From UBA7672 sp963738625 (GTDB taxonomy: Bacteria; Pseudomonadota; Alphaproteobacteria; Caulobacterales; Hyphomonadaceae), in NCBI GenBank assembly GCA_963738625.1, contig CAVTXH010000002.1, positions 248,001 through 312,000 of the forward strand: DNA of 64,000 bases, given 5' to 3'. Shown one piece after another: positions 8,052 through 16,592 of the stretch. The position numbers and the translations under genes were made by a program. The notes beneath the pieces are model-generated. The model was not told where the DNA came from. It ran no database searches and was given only the letters and a program-made list of their open reading frames with translations. Positions within the stretch are counted from its first letter, which is position 1; each line of letters opens with the position of its first letter.

Positions 8052-8558
8052 ATGGCGGTTGCGATCGAGCGGGACGAGTTGTCGGCCGGGGAGTTGCGAG
8101 CGGCGGCGCGGCGGTCGAAGGACGTGGCTCAGGCTCGGCGTCTGTTGGCGCTCGCGCTGGTGCTGGAAGGGGCGTCGCGGACCGAGGCGGCTGAGGCGGC
8201 GGGGATGGACCGCCAGACGCTGCGCGATTGGGTTCACCGCTACAATGAGGAAGGCATCGAGGGCTTGAGCGACCGGCAGCGGCCGGGCCGGCCCTCGCGG
8301 TTGAGCGAGGAGCAGAAGGCCGAGTTGGCCGAACTCGTCGAGGAGGGTCCTGATGTCGCCGTCACCGGCATGGTGCGCTGGCGTTGTGTCGATCTTCAGG
8401 GTGAGATCAAGGTGCGCTTTGGCGTCGACCTCTCTGAGCGCCAGGTCGAACGGGTCTTGAAGCAGCTCGACTTCACACGCTTGTCGGTGCGCCCACGCCA
8501 CCCCAAAGCCGACGAGGCCGCGCAAGAGGCGTTTAAAAAAAGTTCCCGGCCCTCGTGA
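8052..8558 (+). CDS. IS630 transposase, N-terminal part (frame 1)
   Basis: A 168-residue helix-turn-helix half of an IS630-type transposase. It contains EAAEAAGMDRQTLRDWVHRY and GLSDRQRPGRPSRLSEEQ, the classic winged-helix and linker region, and then a second DNA-binding helix set ending LKQLDFTRLSVRPRHP. GGAGG lies just upstream of the ATG at 8052. The frame closes shortly after a run of seven A residues (8535-8541). Family members continue with an F-P-A-L-V-K-A stretch that is found here in the -1 register. A -1 ribosomal or transcriptional slip on the A7 run would therefore join it to the downstream frame. Confidence 0.85.
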   Translation: MAVAIERDELSAGELRAAARRSKDVAQARRLLALALVLEGASRTEAAEAAGMDRQTLRDWVHRYNEEGIEGLSDRQRPGRPSRLSEEQKAELAELVEEGPDVAVTGMVRWRCVDLQGEIKVRFGVDLSERQVERVLKQLDFTRLSVRPRHPKADEAAQEAFKKSSRPS

Positions 8559-9109
8559 AGGCGGCGCTGCCAGCCGAAGCCCAAGACAAGCCGCTGGAGA
8601 TCTGGTTCCAGGATGAAGCGCGCATCGGCCAGAAGGGAACACTGACGCGCATCTGGGCCAAGCGCGGCTCGCGGCCGCGGGCCCGGCGCGACACCCGCTA
8701 TGAATGGGCCTATCTGTTCGGCGCGGTCTGTCCTGAACGCGGCGTCGGCGCCGCCCTGGTGCTGCCTCAGGTCAACGCCGAGGCCATGAACCTGCATCTT
8801 GAGGAAATCGGCCGCAGCATCGCTCCCGACGCCCACGCCGCCTTGGTGATCGACGGGGCCGGCTGGCATTCCCCGACCGCCATACGTCCGCCGAGCAATG
8901 TCACGCTCATCTACCTGCCGCCCTACGCGCCCGAGTTGAACCCGGTCGAAAACGTCTGGGAGTTCCTGCGCGCCAACAATCTCGCGCTGCGAATCTACGA
9001 GACTTACGACGCCATCGTCGATGCTTGCTGCACCGCCTGGAACGGTCTCATCGCAACGCCGGCCCGTCTCACCTCCATCACCCAGCGCAAGTGGGCGACC
9101 GCGTCATGA
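8555..9109 (+). CDS. IS630 transposase, DDE catalytic part (frame 2)
   Basis: A 184-residue DDE nuclease half of the IS630 transposase. The three acidic residues are visible: D in IWFQDEARIGQKG, D in ALVIDGAGWH, and E in YAPELNPVENVWEFLR (NPxE motif). It overlaps the end of the upstream frame by 4 bp and is probably made mainly as a fusion after slippage on the A7 run, about 350 residues in total, rather than from its own GTG at 8555. All catalytic residues are present and both ends are recognisable, so the element may still be active. Confidence 0.85.
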   Translation: MKAALPAEAQDKPLEIWFQDEARIGQKGTLTRIWAKRGSRPRARRDTRYEWAYLFGAVCPERGVGAALVLPQVNAEAMNLHLEEIGRSIAPDAHAALVIDGAGWHSPTAIRPPSNVTLIYLPPYAPELNPVENVWEFLRANNLALRIYETYDAIVDACCTAWNGLIATPARLTSITQRKWATAS

Positions 9110-9751
9110 TTTATGGCGGCTGGTATAAGCAGCAGGCTGCGCGGAGGCGGGCATCGCCTCGGTTGGGTCGTCCGTCACGCGTGTTCACGGTGAAGCGTCG
9201 CCGCCTCCGCGCGCAGGGCTCGTTCAGACAGGCGTTCGGGCTTGGCCTTTTTCCCGCCGGTCCATCCTGCCTCTCTCCGAAATCTTCGGATGCCGCTGTA
9301 GTGAGGCGCAGCATCCTCATGACCCGGTCTTCGGCAGGCGTTCCGGCATCGCGGTTCGCCTTCCAGGCGCCAGCTTAGGACTGGCGCGTGTGTCCTTAAG
9401 GCCAGGAGGTTTTTCCTACGGGCTTTTTGGTCCCGCTCCCCAAGCGTCAAGCCTGTCCGTCGATCCGGACTGACGCCGCCGCCAGCCCAGACCTGTAGTT
9501 CCCTGCACTCCCTCCGATCGTGCCCCGGTCATGACGCGACGCCTGCCCGGAGGAAGCCAGACCATTATGCGGGAGGTTTGGGTGACTGCCGGATTGTTGC
9601 GGCGCTTTTTCTGCGAAGCTTTTTCTAGAGCGCTGAAAGTGCGGCGAAGATTTTTTCAGCGCTCGTCAAAAAGAGCCCGAAAGTGGTGGTAGCGGGCGGC
9701 GGAGTTAATGTTCTCAGCGCTGCCCTCTCACCGTTGATGCTACGCATCAAC

Positions 9752-9876
9752 TCCCGACGAAAGTCGGGATCCAGGAATCGTGTCGAGCATTGTACGCGCT
9801 TGAAGCTTCAAGCCGGAACAAGCCTCAGCGTCAGCCCTGGGTCCCGACTTTCGTCGGGATGAGCGGTGGTGGGACG
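9752..9876 (+). repeat. ~125-bp composite palindromic element, copy 1
   Basis: The element begins with TCCCGACGAAAGTCGGGA (9752-9769) and ends with its mirror TCCCGACTTTCGTCGGGA (9842-9859) followed by TGAGCGGTGGTGGGACG. A closely related sequence lies in reverse orientation at 60733-60875. The shared interior GCGTCAGCCCTGGGTCCCGA and the shared right flank show that they are copies of one element, not independent hairpins. Confidence 0.75.
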
Positions 9877-9901
9877 GGCGGTTCCAAGAACTCAGGACAG
9901 G

Positions 9902-9933
9902 ATTCTCGGGTCGCGCTTCGCTTGCCCGAGAAT
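9902..9933. repeat. Hairpin repeat (ATTCTCGGG type), copy 1
   Basis: Arms ATTCTCGGG (9902-9910) and CCCGAGAAT (9925-9933) flank a loop containing GCGCTTCGCTT. The reverse complement of 27311-27342 is almost the same sequence, so this is a dispersed hairpin. It lies 24 bp beyond the stop codon of the minus-strand SDR gene and could end that transcript. Confidence 0.7.
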
Positions 9934-9956
9934 GGCTCGGCGAGCGCCGTCTTCGG

Positions 9957-10664
9957 CTACGCGATGTCCCGGTATTCAATCCGCTCGCCGTGCATTTCGC
10001 ATTCGGGAGAGAGGAAGAAGGGGATTTTTGCGGCGACCTGTTCGGGCGCGGGGAGCGCCGCCTGGTCTTCGCCGGGCATGGCCTTGAAGCGCATTTCGGT
10101 GCGGGTTCCGCCGGGATCGAAGAGGTTGACGCGGATGGGCGTCTTCTCGGTCTCGTCGGCATAGCAGGCGATCATGGTTTCGAGCGCGGCCTTGGTCGCG
10201 CCATAGACGCCCCAGTAGGCGCGGGGACGCGGAACGATGCCGCTGGTGATGAACAGCGCGCGGCCGGCTTCGCTGACGCGCAGCAGCGGGTGGACGGCGC
10301 GGATGAGGCGCCAGTTGGCGCTGAAGTTGACGTCGAGCGTTTCCTGGAAGGCGGCGGGGGTTACCTGTTCCAGAGGGCCGAGCGTGCCGAGGACGCCGGC
10401 ATTGCCAAGCAGGCCATCGAGGCGGCCGAAGCGCTCCAGCAGGGCGGAGGCGAGCTTGTCGATGCCGGGCATGTCGCGCAGGTCGAGCGGGATCAGCGTG
10501 GCGCTGTGGCCGGTCATGGCCTTGATTTCGTCGTCGAGTTTCTCGAGCGCTTTGGCGGAGCGCGCTGTTGCGATGACGTGGTTGCCGGCCTTCGCCAGGG
10601 CCAGCGCAGCTGCACGGCCGATCCCCCGGGAGGCGCCGGTTACGAGGACGATGCGGCGATCCAT
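9957..10664 (-). CDS. SDR family oxidoreductase
   Basis: A 235-residue short-chain dehydrogenase/reductase. The N-terminal Rossmann motif is TGASRGIGRAAALALA (TGxxxGxG), NAG appears in LLGNAGVLG, the catalytic Ser is probably in LFITSGIV, and the active-site pair is YGATK (YxxxK). It is the last gene of a minus-strand run radA-cvpA-purF-SDR, 9 bp after purF, an arrangement I recall as common in Caulobacterales. The substrate cannot be told from sequence. Oxidation or reduction of a small carbonyl or alcohol with NAD(P) is the family-level expectation. Confidence 0.85.
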   Translation of the reverse strand: MDRRIVLVTGASRGIGRAAALALAKAGNHVIATARSAKALEKLDDEIKAMTGHSATLIPLDLRDMPGIDKLASALLERFGRLDGLLGNAGVLGTLGPLEQVTPAAFQETLDVNFSANWRLIRAVHPLLRVSEAGRALFITSGIVPRPRAYWGVYGATKAALETMIACYADETEKTPIRVNLFDPGGTRTEMRFKAMPGEDQAALPAPEQVAAKIPFFLSPECEMHGERIEYRDIA

Positions 10665-10673
10665 GCGAGGTCC

Positions 10674-12179
10674 CTAGTCGTCGAGCAGCGAGAGTTGCTG
10701 CTCCTTGGCGGCCATATCGTGATCACGGTCAACAAGGCGCGTGGGATAGTCGCCCGTGAAGCAGTGGTCGGCGAACTGCGGCGCGCTGTCGTTGCGCTTG
10801 CCGGCGCCGAGGGCCTCGTAGAAGCCGGGCAGGGAGATGAAGGCGAGGCTGTCGACCTTCAGGTACCGCTTCATCTGCTCGATGTTCATGGAGGAGGCGA
10901 TGAGCTCTTCCTTGGACGGCATGTCGATGCCGTAGAAGTCCGGGTGCTTGATCGGCGGGCTAGCGACGCGGAAGTGGATTTCAGCGGCGCCGGCGTCGCG
11001 CACCATCTGAACGATCTTGGCCGAGGTATTGCCGCGCACGATGGAGTCATCGACCAGCACGACGCGCTTGCCATCGAGGATCGGCTTGTTGGCGGCGTGC
11101 TTGCGCGAGACGGAGCGCTGGCGGCCGGTCTGGGTCGGCTGGATGAAGGTGCGGCCGACATAGTGGTTGCGGATGATGCCGAAGCCGAAGGGGATGCCGG
11201 AGTGTTCGGCATAGCCCAGCGCCGCCGGGCTGCCGCCATCGGGCACCGGGCAGATGAGGTCGGCCGGGACGGGCTGTTCGCGCGCCAGCACGCGGCCGAA
11301 GCGCTGGCGCACTTCGTAGATCGAGCGGCCGTGCATGATGCTGTCCGGGCGGGCAAAGTAGACGTATTCGAAGACGCACGGGGATGCGGCGCGCGAGGGG
11401 AAGGGCGTCATGCTCTCGACGCCGGTCTTGTCGATCACCACGACTTCGCCGGCTTCGATGTCGCGCACGAAGCTCGCGCCAATGGCGTCGAGGGCGCAGG
11501 TTTCCGAGCAGAGGACGGGCGAGCCGTCGTCCAAGGAGCCCAGAACAAGAGGCCGCAGGCCCCAGGGGTCGCGGGCGCCGATCAGCTTGCCGTTGGTGAG
11601 GGCGACGAAGGCGTAGCCGCCGTCGAGCTGGCGCAGCGCGTCGATGAAGCGGTCTTCGATGCGGTTGCGCTGGGAGCGGGCGGTGAGCTGAAGGACGACT
11701 TCGGTGTCCATGGTCGACTGGAAGATTGCGCCGTTCATCACCAGCTCGCGGTGGATGGCGCGGGCGTTCGTCAGGTTGCCGTTGTGGGCGATGGCGAAGC
11801 CGCCGAAGGCGAGGTCGGCATAGATCGGCTGGATGTTGCGCAGCACGACACGGCCGGAGGTGGAATAGCGGTTGTGGCCGATGGCGATGCGGCCGGGCAG
11901 GCGCGAGATGGCGCCGGTCTCTTCCGAAAAGCTGTCGCCGACGAGGCCCATATGGCGCTCGGACCGGAAGGTGCCGCCCTTGTCGTCGAAGGTGACGATG
12001 CCGGCGGCTTCCTGGCCGCGATGCTGGAGGGCGTGGAGGCCGAGGGCGGTGAGGACGGCGGCGTCCTCGCGTCCGAAGACGCCGAACACTCCGCACTTGT
12101 GGCGCATTCCATCTTTCGAGCCAGGACCAAAATCGTTGTCGTCGGTCCGGTAGGCGTCGAAGGTGTCAGGGCCAGCCAA
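10674..12179 (-). CDS. purF: Amidophosphoribosyltransferase
   Basis: PurF makes 5-phosphoribosylamine from PRPP and glutamine, the first step of purine synthesis. The N-terminal glutaminase nucleophile is Cys in HKCGVFGVFG; the PRPP-binding loop is VVLVDDSIVRGNT. The annotated start is a TTG at 12179 with GGAGG five bases upstream, putting a ~28-residue leader before the Cys; an ATG at 12107 would leave only four residues. Of the four Fe-S cysteines of the Bacillus enzyme, I see one in CVFEYVYFARPDS and one in DHCFTGDYPT. The positions in SPPIKHPDFYG and before DHC are replaced, so no [4Fe-4S] cluster is expected. Confidence 0.95.
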   Translation of the reverse strand: MAGPDTFDAYRTDDNDFGPGSKDGMRHKCGVFGVFGREDAAVLTALGLHALQHRGQEAAGIVTFDDKGGTFRSERHMGLVGDSFSEETGAISRLPGRIAIGHNRYSTSGRVVLRNIQPIYADLAFGGFAIAHNGNLTNARAIHRELVMNGAIFQSTMDTEVVLQLTARSQRNRIEDRFIDALRQLDGGYAFVALTNGKLIGARDPWGLRPLVLGSLDDGSPVLCSETCALDAIGASFVRDIEAGEVVVIDKTGVESMTPFPSRAASPCVFEYVYFARPDSIMHGRSIYEVRQRFGRVLAREQPVPADLICPVPDGGSPAALGYAEHSGIPFGFGIIRNHYVGRTFIQPTQTGRQRSVSRKHAANKPILDGKRVVLVDDSIVRGNTSAKIVQMVRDAGAAEIHFRVASPPIKHPDFYGIDMPSKEELIASSMNIEQMKRYLKVDSLAFISLPGFYEALGAGKRNDSAPQFADHCFTGDYPTRLVDRDHDMAAKEQQLSLLDD

Positions 12180-12214
12180 GCCTGCCTCCTAAGCCACAAA
12201 TCGTGTGGCCAGAA

Positions 12215-12772
12215 CTATCTGCCGGCTTCCGCCGGCTCCTTGATCGCTTCGGTCGCGCTTTTCACGAATCCGGGGACGGTGGAGCGGATCCAGGAAGCCG
12301 CGCCGCTCAGGTACGGGTAGCTGCGCGCTTTTGCAATGTCTTGCGGCGTCGCATTGTCAGGGAGCACCTGTTGCATCAACAGAATGAAGAGAATTGCGGC
12401 CAGCGCGCCACGGGCGATCCCGAAAACGGCGCCTGCGATCCGGTCGACCACGCCGATCTCGGGCGAGGAGTGAATCAGCTTGGACAGGCGCCCGCCGGCG
12501 AAGGCGGCCAGCGAATAGGCAGCCAGGAATCCCACCACGACCAGGATGGCCGCCGGGATCATGGATTCATCGTTGGGCGAGATCAGCCCTTTGAGCGGCT
12601 TCTCGAAGAAGGCGAGGGCGTAGAATGCCGCGAGGCCGCCGATGACAAAGGAAATGACCGAGAAGGCTTCGCGAATCAGTCCGCGCCCCAGCGACATCAC
12701 CGCAGACACCACGATCACGGCCAGTACGATGATATCGAACCAGGTCACAGGTCCCTCGAACAAAGCTGACAA
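12215..12772 (-). CDS. CvpA family membrane protein
   Basis: A 185-residue protein with four likely membrane helices: residues about 12-30, 38-55, 75-95 and 115-135. The GDSMIPAAILVVVGFLAAY-like stretch and FDIIVLAVIVVSAVMSLGRG N-terminus are typical of CvpA (colicin V production) proteins. The family is conserved next to purF, here 35 bp upstream of it, and has been linked to envelope stress and transport, but the molecular function is not settled. It lies between radA (3 bp away) and purF, so the three are probably one transcript. Confidence 0.85.
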   Translation of the reverse strand: MSALFEGPVTWFDIIVLAVIVVSAVMSLGRGLIREAFSVISFVIGGLAAFYALAFFEKPLKGLISPNDESMIPAAILVVVGFLAAYSLAAFAGGRLSKLIHSSPEIGVVDRIAGAVFGIARGALAAILFILLMQQVLPDNATPQDIAKARSYPYLSGAASWIRSTVPGFVKSATEAIKEPAEAGR

Positions 12773-12775
12773 TAT

Positions 12776-14146
12776 TTAGTCCCCGGCAAGACAATCCACG
12801 AGGTCTTGCAGTCTGGATATCCCATGGACGGCCATGCCGTCGACTGTTGTTGGCGCCCCCGGAGGGGCCCAGGCCTGCGTAAATCCGAGGCGGGCCGCTT
12901 CCCGCAGCCGGGGCTCGATGCGTCCGACGGGGCGAATCGCCCCCGACAGGGCGACCTCGCCAAAGAAGACCGAGCCGGTCGGGAAGGGCTTGTCCATCAG
13001 CGCGGAGGCGAGGGCGGCGGCGGCGGCGAGGTCTCCGGCCGGTTCAGCGATGCGATATCCGCCGGTAACACTCAAGTAGACGTCGCGCGCGCCGAAGCGG
13101 AGGCCGCAGCGCGCATCGAACACGGCGAGCAGCATGGCCAGGCGCGATGAGTCCCAACCAACGATGGAGCGGCGCGGGTTGCCTGCCGCTTCGGGGCCGG
13201 CGAGCGCCTGTACTTCGGCGAGCACGGGGCGCGAGCCTTCCATCGCGGCGAAGACGGCGCGGCCGGATGCATCCGCCTCGCTGCCGGCGAGGAAGAGCGC
13301 GGAGGGATCGCGCGCGGCGGTGAGGCCGATCTCGCCCATCTCGAACACGCCGATCTCGTCGGTAGGGCCGAAGCGGTTCTTGACCGAGCGCAGGATACGG
13401 AACTGGTGGCCGCGCTCGCCTTCGAAATAGAAGACGGCGTCGACCATGTGCTCGAGCACACGGGGGCCGGCGATCTGTCCATCCTTGGTGACGTGGCCCA
13501 CGAGGATGACGGCGGCCCCGGTCTTCTTGGCGAAGCGGGTGAGTTCCTGCGCGCAGGCGCGGACCTGGGCGACGGAGCCGGGGGCGGCTTCGAGATTGTC
13601 GGACCAGAGCGTCTGCACGCTGTCGATGACGATGAGTTCAGGCGATGCAGCCTTGAGCGCTTTCAGGATGGAGCGCAGGTCTGTCTCGGCGGCGAGCTGG
13701 ACCGGGGAGGCGGCGACGCCGAGGCGCTGGGCGCGCGACTGGATCTGCGAGATGGCCTCCTCGCCAGAGATGTAGACGCACTTCACGCCGGCCTTGCCCA
13801 TGGAGGCGGCGGCTTGGAGCAGAAGGGTCGACTTGCCGATGCCGGGGTCGCCGCCGACGAGCACGGCGGAGGAGCGTGCTATGCCGCCGCCGAAGACGCG
13901 GTCGAGTTCGGGGATGCCGGTGGAGAGGCGGGGCGGCGGAGGATCGGCGGAATCTAGCGGTGAGAAGTCGACATTGGCGACGCGCGTCTTCTTGCCCGCT
14001 TCAGGCGCCGAAAGTCCGCCAGGCGGGGCCGAGACGGTTTCCTCGACCAGCGTGTTCCAGCCGCCGCACGCCTCGCAGCGCCCGGCCCATTTGGCATGGG
14101 CGGCGCCGCAGGACTGGCAGACATAGGCGGTGTTGGACTTGGCCAT
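12776..14146 (-). CDS. radA: DNA repair protein RadA (Sms)
   Basis: RadA is a RecA-like, ring-forming ATPase that drives branch migration in recombination. Visible parts are an N-terminal four-cysteine zinc finger (CQSCGAAHAKWAGRCEACGG), Walker A GGDPGIGKSTLLL, the RadA-specific KNRFG motif in SVKNRFGPTDEIG, and a C-terminal Lon-protease-like domain with FGEVALSGAIRPV. The ATG at 14146 (MAKSNTAYVC) is preferred over the one 27 bp upstream because AGGAA lies just before it and it gives the family N-terminus, 456 residues. It leads the radA-cvpA-purF-SDR run. Confidence 0.95.
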   Translation of the reverse strand: MAKSNTAYVCQSCGAAHAKWAGRCEACGGWNTLVEETVSAPPGGLSAPEAGKKTRVANVDFSPLDSADPPPPRLSTGIPELDRVFGGGIARSSAVLVGGDPGIGKSTLLLQAAASMGKAGVKCVYISGEEAISQIQSRAQRLGVAASPVQLAAETDLRSILKALKAASPELIVIDSVQTLWSDNLEAAPGSVAQVRACAQELTRFAKKTGAAVILVGHVTKDGQIAGPRVLEHMVDAVFYFEGERGHQFRILRSVKNRFGPTDEIGVFEMGEIGLTAARDPSALFLAGSEADASGRAVFAAMEGSRPVLAEVQALAGPEAAGNPRRSIVGWDSSRLAMLLAVFDARCGLRFGARDVYLSVTGGYRIAEPAGDLAAAAALASALMDKPFPTGSVFFGEVALSGAIRPVGRIEPRLREAARLGFTQAWAPPGAPTTVDGMAVHGISRLQDLVDCLAGD

Positions 14147-14215
14147 TCGTTCCTGTCGAATCAACGCGGCCAAACTGGCAGATGCCAGCGCCGAACGCGA
14201 GCGACCGGCGTCAGC

Positions 14216-16516
14216 TTATCCAGCATCTCCAGCAGGCCCTCCGCCGGCAGCGCGCGGGAAGCCGGAGCCGACGTATTTGGCGATCGCCTCGATCTCCTCG
14301 GGCTTGAGCTGCGAGGCCATAGACGGCATCTCGCCCTTGCCCGAGGTCGCGACGCGGGCGATCTCGGCGACGTTGCTCTGGCCGGACAGCGTGGGGCCGG
14401 CGCCGCCGGCGCCTGTTGGGCCATGACAGACAGAGCAAACGCGCGCGTATGCCGTGCGCCCGGTCGCAAGTTCTTCGCGCGTTGCGTTCACGGCGGCGGC
14501 TGCGGCGACGGACGCGCCGGGCGGCATGGGCGAGGGTGAGGCGACGGAGGCATCATCGACGCCATCGCCGAGCGCGAGCGCGATCAGCTCGGCGGGCTTG
14601 CCGCGCGTGGAGACGGCGACGACGATCACCTGCTTGCCATTGTAGCGGTAGGTCATCGGCGCGCCCGTGACGAAGCCGGGCAGCTCTTTCTCCCAGACGA
14701 CCTTGCCGTTGCGCTTGTCATAGGCGCGGAACATCGGGCCGCCGGTGCCGTCGGAGATGTTGCCGGATTCGCCGAGGAAGATGACGTCCGACATCAGCAG
14801 CGGCGCGGGCTTGATGTCCCAGCGGCCCATCTTCGAGAAATCGAGGCCCAGGCCCTGCAGCGCCGGATGGTTGGCGACCAAGGGAGAGGCTGGGCCGATA
14901 GGCACGCGCCAGAGCTGTTCGCCCTTGTCCATGTTGACGGCGACCAGTTCGCTCCATGGCGGCTTGAACATCGGCAGGCCCTTCGGGCCCATAAGGACGT
15001 GGTTGCCGGACTGGACGTAGGCGTTGTTGGTGCGCGCCGGGTCGCCCTTGGTGAGGCCTGCCGCATTCGGGCGGTGCCGGACGGGCACGTACATGATGTG
15101 CGTCGCCGGGTCGATCGACGCGCCGTTCCAGTTGGCGCCGCCGCCATAGCCCGGATAGATCAGCGTGCCGCGCTTGCCGGGACCGACTTCCGTGATCGGA
15201 GTGTAGAGGCCTCCCTTCTCATACTGCTCCATCATCTTCAGCGCTTCGGCGCGAAGCTCCGGCGTGAAGTCGATCAGGTCTTCCTCGTGATAGCCGAGCT
15301 TGGCCAGCGGGCCGGGAACGGTCGGGAAGGGCTGGGTGGGTGAGAGTTTTTCGCCGGGGATTTTCGAGGGCGGAACCGGGCGCTCCTCGATCGGCCAGAT
15401 GGGCTCGCCGGTCTTGGCGTCGAACACGAAGACGAGGCTCATCTTGGTGAGCAGCGTCACGACCATGCGGCGCTTTCCGTCCTTGGTGATCTCGTGGATG
15501 ATCGGCGCCGTCGGGTTGTCGTAGTCCCAGACGCCATGGTGCACGGTCTGGAAGTGCCAGATCTTCTTGCCGGTTTTCGAGTCAAGACAGATCAGGCTTT
15601 CGCCGTAGAGGCCATCGCCGAGGCGATGGCCGCCGTAGAAATCGTTCGAGGGCGTATCGGTCGGCATGTAGATGTAGCCGGTCTCGGGATCGGCGCTGAG
15701 CATCGACCAGACGCCGGCATTGCCGATGTAGTCGGCGGCGTTGTTCTGCCAACTTTCGTAACCGGCCTCGCCCTTCTGCGGAACGGTGTGGAAGGTCCAG
15801 AGGAGCTTGCCGGTGCGGACATCGTAGCCGCGGACGTGGCCGGGCGTGGATTCCTTGTTGCGCGCTCCGCCGGGCACGACCTGCACCACGACGACATCGC
15901 CGACGACGAGCGCGGGCGAAACCGAGCCGACATCGCTGACGGCGCGGCCTTCAGTGAGGTTCGTGCGCAGGTCGATGACGCCTTTGGCGCCGAACTCGGC
16001 GGCGGCCTTGCCGGTGCGCGCGTCGATGGCGAAGAGGCGGCCGTCGACCGAGTTGTGATAGAGCCGCTTCGACGTTCCGTCGGTCCAGTAGGCGAGCGAG
16101 CGGGGGGCGAGGTTCGCGGCGCGGCCGCCGATGTCGCGCTGTTCGGGCAAGTAGGTCCACAGCGTCTTGCCGGCCGCCGCATCGATGGCGGCGGCGCCAT
16201 GGTCGAGCCAGGGCATGTAGAGCACGCCGTCATCCATCAGTGGCGTCGACTTGAAGTTGGCGGAGGCGGACGAGCCGGTCGTGTCCGCGCTCCAGCGCCA
16301 AACGATTTCCAGCTTGCCGACGTTCTTTGCGCTGATGTCTTTCAGGGGAGAAAAGCGGGTCGATTGCGGATCGCCGCCCCAATAGGGCCATTCGCCTTTC
16401 GCCAGCGCCTGCTGGGCGGTTTCGGTCTTTGCCGTAGCGGCGCCCGCGGGGCCGTCATGATTGCAGGAGCCGAGCGCCAGGGCGGCTATTGCCGCCAGAG
16501 GCAGATGCAGTTTCAT
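14216..16516 (-). CDS. PQQ-dependent dehydrogenase with C-terminal cytochrome c
   Basis: A 766-residue quinohaemoprotein. The N-terminus is a lipoprotein signal with lipobox LALGSC (MKLHLPLAAIAALALGSC), so it is probably anchored to a membrane facing the periplasm. The body is a PQQ-binding beta-propeller, starting WPYWGGDPQSTRFSPL and containing tryptophan-docking blades. The C-terminal ~90 residues are a class I cytochrome c with CSVCH haem site and a distal Met in GEMPSM. GGGAG precedes the ATG at 16516. It should oxidise an alcohol or sugar and pass electrons through haem. The substrate is unknown and no PQQ biosynthesis gene is in the window. It is divergent from the TauD-like gene. Confidence 0.85.
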   Translation of the reverse strand: MKLHLPLAAIAALALGSCNHDGPAGAATAKTETAQQALAKGEWPYWGGDPQSTRFSPLKDISAKNVGKLEIVWRWSADTTGSSASANFKSTPLMDDGVLYMPWLDHGAAAIDAAAGKTLWTYLPEQRDIGGRAANLAPRSLAYWTDGTSKRLYHNSVDGRLFAIDARTGKAAAEFGAKGVIDLRTNLTEGRAVSDVGSVSPALVVGDVVVVQVVPGGARNKESTPGHVRGYDVRTGKLLWTFHTVPQKGEAGYESWQNNAADYIGNAGVWSMLSADPETGYIYMPTDTPSNDFYGGHRLGDGLYGESLICLDSKTGKKIWHFQTVHHGVWDYDNPTAPIIHEITKDGKRRMVVTLLTKMSLVFVFDAKTGEPIWPIEERPVPPSKIPGEKLSPTQPFPTVPGPLAKLGYHEEDLIDFTPELRAEALKMMEQYEKGGLYTPITEVGPGKRGTLIYPGYGGGANWNGASIDPATHIMYVPVRHRPNAAGLTKGDPARTNNAYVQSGNHVLMGPKGLPMFKPPWSELVAVNMDKGEQLWRVPIGPASPLVANHPALQGLGLDFSKMGRWDIKPAPLLMSDVIFLGESGNISDGTGGPMFRAYDKRNGKVVWEKELPGFVTGAPMTYRYNGKQVIVVAVSTRGKPAELIALALGDGVDDASVASPSPMPPGASVAAAAAVNATREELATGRTAYARVCSVCHGPTGAGGAGPTLSGQSNVAEIARVATSGKGEMPSMASQLKPEEIEAIAKYVGSGFPRAAGGGPAGDAG

Positions 16517-16592
16517 AGGTGTCTCCCGCCCGGCCGTTTCTTGTTTCGGGCAAGCTAGCGGCAAGCCGGGGCTCGTGGGAAGCTGTGTGGGC

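Larger units (their letters stand above)
7964..9123 (+). mobile_element. IS630-family insertion sequence
   Basis: Imperfect terminal inverted repeats are visible: left CCAGCCGTCTGAAATTCTGA begins at 7964, and right TCATGATTTATGGCGGCTGG ends at 9123. Each end is flanked by TA, the target duplicated by this family. Extending outwards, ATACCAGCCG and CGGCTGGTAT also pair. The element is about 1160 bp and holds two overlapping reading frames that together make one transposase. It sits between der and the SDR gene and interrupts no recognised gene. The exact boundaries are inferred from the repeats and the TA rule. Confidence 0.85.
9124..9956. other. 833-bp non-coding region with hairpins
   Basis: No supported gene lies between the insertion sequence and the minus-strand SDR gene. 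The first ~470 bp (to about 9600) holds short open frames on both strands without ribosome-binding sites or family resemblance. A perfect 11-bp inverted repeat, GAGCGCTGAAA at 9628-9638 with TTTCAGCGCTC at 9654-9664, follows a T-rich patch. From 9752 onward two dispersed palindromic repeats occupy the space up to the SDR stop. I looked for tmRNA, RNase P and SRP RNA signatures and found none that convinced me. Confidence 0.45.

Noticed and set aside
9400..9600. Candidate SRP or RNase P RNA in the non-coding stretch (a CGGAGGAAGCC-like motif)
   Set aside because: Only a fragmentary resemblance; the conserved cores of both RNAs are missing.
9990..12320. A 776-codon open frame on the plus strand opposite purF and the SDR gene
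   Set aside because: It is a codon-bias shadow of strongly supported minus-strand genes and has no family resemblance.
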